Source: Candidatus Saccharimonadota bacterium (lineage in GTDB: Bacteria > Patescibacteriota > Saccharimonadia > Saccharimonadales > Saccharimonadaceae). Taken from it: a DNA stretch of 64,000 nucleotides. The translations under genes and the position numbers were made by a program. Below the pieces are notes generated by a model. It did not search any database. It was not told the origin of the DNA and saw nothing but the letters and a program-made list of their open reading frames with translations. Below are positions 61,154 through 64,000 of this stretch, piece by piece (position 1 is the stretch's first letter; each line of letters begins with the position of its first letter). Where the stretch lies: the NCBI GenBank assembly GCA_030528355.1, contig JAUMZA010000004.1, forward strand, positions 1-64,000, given 5' to 3'.

Positions 61154-63238
61154 GTGAAACATATTATGTACAAAGCTAGCCTCGTAACAATATGCGTGGG
61201 TTTATTGTTGACGACAATCAGCCAGCCAGCCCTTGCGCTAACTCGTGCAACTATTGACTACAACTCCAACACTGGTGCGTATAATACCCGCATTGGCTAT
61301 ACCTACGAACGCCAAGGCGACGAAGACGATGCCTCCGCTGCCGACCGACAGAGGGTTGATACAACTATCAGCTCATCACTCTCGCTACAAGCTCGCCATG
61401 TGACAGGGTTTGGGAGCGGCAATATCTGGCTAGATCCACGCAACCGTGACCCCAATAGTAATGCCTGGAACTGGAAGGGGCTTGATGCGAAAATCGCCCG
61501 CATGCGAGCCTCTGCCGGGCCGGGCAAGGCCGAACTAGTAATTACCGCTGGCATGGCACCTAACTGGATGACAACGATCGAAGGGCAAAAAGATCGTAGC
61601 GGCAACTACTATCCTAATAATCGCCCTGTTACTCATTATAGCCAGTACCCTGATATTAACGGCAACGGCGTAGCGGGTGAAAAATACGCCGATAATCCTG
61701 TCGCTCCAGCTCATCAGGATGAGATTTGGGACGATGAGCAACTGCAAGCACCCGACCCATGGTACGAAGATGACTTTGCGTATATGATTAAGCAAGTTGC
61801 CTTGCGATACCCAGATGTGAAAGTGTGGCAGGTATGGAATGAATTTAAGGGTATGTATCGAGCAGACCTCAACCGCTGGGATTACGAACGCTATACTCGC
61901 TTATATAATAAGGTTTACACAGCCATCAAAGAAGCCACCCCCGATGCTAAAGTGGGCGGCCCGTATTTATCATTGAGTATTTGGACAGATAACACCCATA
62001 GCGATGCGCCAACTTCTCGGGCTGAATGTCGTGGCGACTGGGGCATTATGACCGAGAATGAAATTGGCCACCATACTTCGGATAGCAATAGTAGTGTGCT
62101 TGCCTACTGGCTAAAGCATAAAGTTGGTGCTGATTTTATCACCTTCAGCTGGGCGACAAAATCATGGAAAGTACCCCATGCATCATTTAATCCGTTTCAA
62201 GTAGCAGCTCGTGTTAAGGGGTTGATGAATTGTATTCGCACCACTAAAGATGCCAACGGTGCGGTATTTGCCGATGCAAAAACACTACCAGTGGCCGCCG
62301 CCGAGTTCTACCCGAACCTTCCTTCCGCCAGTGCTACCGAGAGCGGCGCTAATGACCCCGCCAAAGAGCCTGAGCGAGCTGCTATTATGGCGAATGCCGC
62401 CGGCGAAATGCTGCGATCACGCTATGATCACTTCTTGTTTTGGGATATGATGACTTCTCATGACGGCGGAGCCCGCTCCTGCGACCCGGCCAACACAGCG
62501 GGCACTTTGAGCTTACTGATTAACCCCGCCCGCTGGAAATGCACCGAACATCCGCAGCTACGTGGCAATGAATCAGCAATTGCCCCGATCCTACGACATA
62601 TCAAAACAACTTTTGCTGCCAACGCCTCATACGGCTACACTACAACCTACGATGAGCGTAGTATTGGCCTATTTGCGAGTAACCGTGGCACAATGGTTAT
62701 CAACAAGCAAAATCGTAACGAAGAGGTAGCCATTAACACCTGTAAACCTTTTACACTTGCTCCGTTTGAGGTGCGCTTTTTAAGTACAATGGACTGCAAG
62801 GAGCAAGGCGGCACTCCATCACAGCCTAGCCAGCCACCACACACTCAACCAAGTCAACCAGGCGGTGGACAACCTGGCGGACAGCCACCTCGCCGTACAC
62901 CACCAGTTGCCGGTCATCACCCACTGTGCACACCTCCATTACCATGGCCGTTTGGCAGTACGCCACACCCTCAACCAAGCCCTACCTCGCCGACTGACAC
63001 GACGGATGACACTACGCCTTCAACCCAGCCACCGCATGACACCATTACACCACCGTCAGATGAGCATGGTAGCACGCCGCTCACTGTTTGCACCGGCCCT
63101 GTGCCGCTCACGCCAGAATCACTACTGGCAGCCCTACCTGGATGGTTTATACTCCTGATGATTGCCTACGGCATTGTCTGCTTGCTTGGTCTGTTGTACT
63201 TTATCATCATGCGACTATTGCGACACTGGCGTGTGTAA
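61154..63238 (+). CDS. Secreted, membrane-anchored GH39-like glycosidase
   Basis: The protein of 694 residues has a signal peptide (1-29, ending ALALT), a clan GH-A barrel with the acid/base pair in VWQVWNEFKGMY (Glu230) and a probable nucleophile in AAEFYPNLP (Glu384). A Pro/Thr/Gln-rich linker of about 100 residues and a C-terminal membrane helix (LLMIAYGIVCLLGLLYFIIM) with a basic end follow. The order signal-catalytic domain-linker-anchor puts the enzyme on the outer cell face. GH39-like enzymes cleave xylosides, iduronides or exopolysaccharides; the substrate here is unknown and could be a host surface glycan. The GTG at 61154 is chosen because AAGGGAGAT precedes it properly. Confidence 0.82.
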   Translation: MKHIMYKASLVTICVGLLLTTISQPALALTRATIDYNSNTGAYNTRIGYTYERQGDEDDASAADRQRVDTTISSSLSLQARHVTGFGSGNIWLDPRNRDPNSNAWNWKGLDAKIARMRASAGPGKAELVITAGMAPNWMTTIEGQKDRSGNYYPNNRPVTHYSQYPDINGNGVAGEKYADNPVAPAHQDEIWDDEQLQAPDPWYEDDFAYMIKQVALRYPDVKVWQVWNEFKGMYRADLNRWDYERYTRLYNKVYTAIKEATPDAKVGGPYLSLSIWTDNTHSDAPTSRAECRGDWGIMTENEIGHHTSDSNSSVLAYWLKHKVGADFITFSWATKSWKVPHASFNPFQVAARVKGLMNCIRTTKDANGAVFADAKTLPVAAAEFYPNLPSASATESGANDPAKEPERAAIMANAAGEMLRSRYDHFLFWDMMTSHDGGARSCDPANTAGTLSLLINPARWKCTEHPQLRGNESAIAPILRHIKTTFAANASYGYTTTYDERSIGLFASNRGTMVINKQNRNEEVAINTCKPFTLAPFEVRFLSTMDCKEQGGTPSQPSQPPHTQPSQPGGGQPGGQPPRRTPPVAGHHPLCTPPLPWPFGSTPHPQPSPTSPTDTTDDTTPSTQPPHDTITPPSDEHGSTPLTVCTGPVPLTPESLLAALPGWFILLMIAYGIVCLLGLLYFIIMRLLRHWRV

Positions 63239-63329
63239 TATCACTGTAATTACTCGAAAATGCATAATTTATTGTCTTTTTTAAAGCATATGCAGTATTA
63301 TAGTAATAGCAGTATTAACTATATTAGGT

Positions 63330-64000
63330 ATGAGAGATATGAGACTACTATACACATATAAAAAAATAGCTCAAAAAATATCAATCGCAACTGCCACAAT
63401 TATTTTGGCAGCCAGCCCAGTATCGGTGTTTGCACAGCAGGGACAAGGGCAACCACGCACTCAAACACCAGGTCAATCCCAGGGTCAGTCCCAAGGACAA
63501 GGACAGGTACCAGGCGGTGGTCAAAATCTGTTCGAGTCTGGTAGCGGCACCAATGTTGCAAAAAGCTTCCTAGATGGCATGAACCAAGGCATGCACAAAG
63601 AAAACAAGGGCGAAGGCAAAAACGGCCCAGGTACCGCCAAGATATCAAAAAATGGCAATAATGGCACTTCATCGTACGTTGACGGTGCTGGTGGTGAGCA
63701 ATCGATTGAATTCACCCATCCAGATGACAAAAAACGCCCCGCTATCATCTTCGTACACGGTGGTGGCTGGCGCGGTGATGACAACAACTACGACCAAGCC
63801 TTCCGTGACCGAGCGGGGCAAAACGGCTTCGCCTCGTTCCGTATTAAGTATCGCCTAATGCCAAATGGTGTGTACGGTGACTACAACGACGTAATGAACT
63901 CTATTGAGCATATTCGCAATAATGCTGATCAATACAACATCGACCCTGCCCGCCTGCTTATTTGGGGTGACTCTGCGGGTGGCTCACTGGCGGTTCGTAC
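63330..64000 (+). CDS. Secreted alpha/beta-hydrolase (acetylesterase-like), truncated by the window edge
   Basis: The visible 223 codons show a signal peptide (about 1-35, ending SVFAQ), then a low-complexity Gln/Gly/Pro stretch. The hydrolase domain has IIFVHGGGWRGDD (the oxyanion HGGGW motif) and IWGDSAGGSLAV (the nucleophile GDSAGG motif of the hormone-sensitive lipase/acetylesterase type). The C-terminal Asp and His lie beyond the edge. Two ATGs (63330, 63339) are possible. It follows the glycosidase by about 90 bases on the same strand, so the two may act together on acetylated glycans outside the cell. Confidence 0.88.
   Translation, partial: MRDMRLLYTYKKIAQKISIATATIILAASPVSVFAQQGQGQPRTQTPGQSQGQSQGQGQVPGGGQNLFESGSGTNVAKSFLDGMNQGMHKENKGEGKNGPGTAKISKNGNNGTSSYVDGAGGEQSIEFTHPDDKKRPAIIFVHGGGWRGDDNNYDQAFRDRAGQNGFASFRIKYRLMPNGVYGDYNDVMNSIEHIRNNADQYNIDPARLLIWGDSAGGSLAVR

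Noticed and set aside
63440-63530. Short direct repeats of CAAGGACAAGG type
   Set aside because: They encode a low-complexity Gln/Gly linker of the secreted hydrolase and have no separate role that can be shown.
1-64000. Alternative genetic code, either UGA=Gly or TAG=Gln
   Set aside because: UGA, UAG and UAA all end intact genes here, and no intact conserved gene has internal stops. The in-frame TAGs are confined to a pseudogene and one accessory gene.

Overview
The window most likely comes from a Candidatus Saccharibacteria (TM7, Patescibacteria/CPR) chromosome. The reasons are a compact, densely packed gene set, a complete type IV pilus assembly operon with separate prepilin genes, VirB6/TrbL-like membrane proteins, a lamin-tail surface protein with Cys repeats, a murT-gatD pair of the Gram-positive type, and HrcA/CIRCE control of the chaperones. 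UGA ends several genes (padR, murT, pilM), so this is the standard bacterial code and not the UGA=Gly code of Gracilibacteria or Absconditabacteria. The lineage call is inferred from gene content, not from a marker-gene tree.

Layout. 1-7.1 kb holds the 3' end of murB, a prepilin, glyA, an unusual XRE-MurA fusion, and a PadR-controlled ABC exporter. 7.2-10 kb is the accessory zone: a tRNA-Gly, a decayed serine-recombinase tail, a 5'-truncated P-loop NTPase, a NTP pyrophosphatase, a broken Asp/Glu racemase and a deoxyribosyltransferase-like/ribbon-helix-helix protein. 10-13 kb carries an alpha-glucosidase, a cupin, and tRNA-His and tRNA-Arg. 13-22.4 kb has a membrane protein facing a four-gene operon: small membrane protein, membrane-tethered double-AAA+ Clp-like ATPase, VirB6-like protein, and a 900-residue single-pass protein. 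22.5-29.8 kb has murT-gatD, tRNA-Pro, two membrane proteins, a Nudix hydrolase, RNase Y, tsaE and a half-length tsaB. 29.8-36 kb is the pilB-C-M-N-O operon with a PilP-like gene and a PRC-barrel gene.

36-48 kb is repair and recombination (recA-recX, ruvB, ruvA, ruvC) interleaved with a prepilin, a class A penicillin-binding protein, the lamin-tail protein, YebC and a ComEC lacking the nuclease-like domain. Pili plus ComEC plus RecA make DNA uptake a plausible shared job. 48-50.5 kb carries an RTX-type lipase next to a membrane-anchored partner interrupted by one in-frame TAG. 50.6-56.6 kb has tRNA-Lys, DUF192, rimK with its retropepsin-like partner, and a second VirB6-like protein. 56.7-61 kb has dnaJ, a FKBP and dnaK with CIRCE operators. 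The window ends in a secreted GH39-like glycosidase with a C-terminal membrane anchor and a secreted alpha/beta-hydrolase that runs off the edge.

A recurring signal is a near-consensus -10 box 6-9 bases before the start codon with no room for a Shine-Dalgarno site, seen at about a dozen genes. This suggests that leaderless mRNAs are common in this genome. It was used to choose several start codons.
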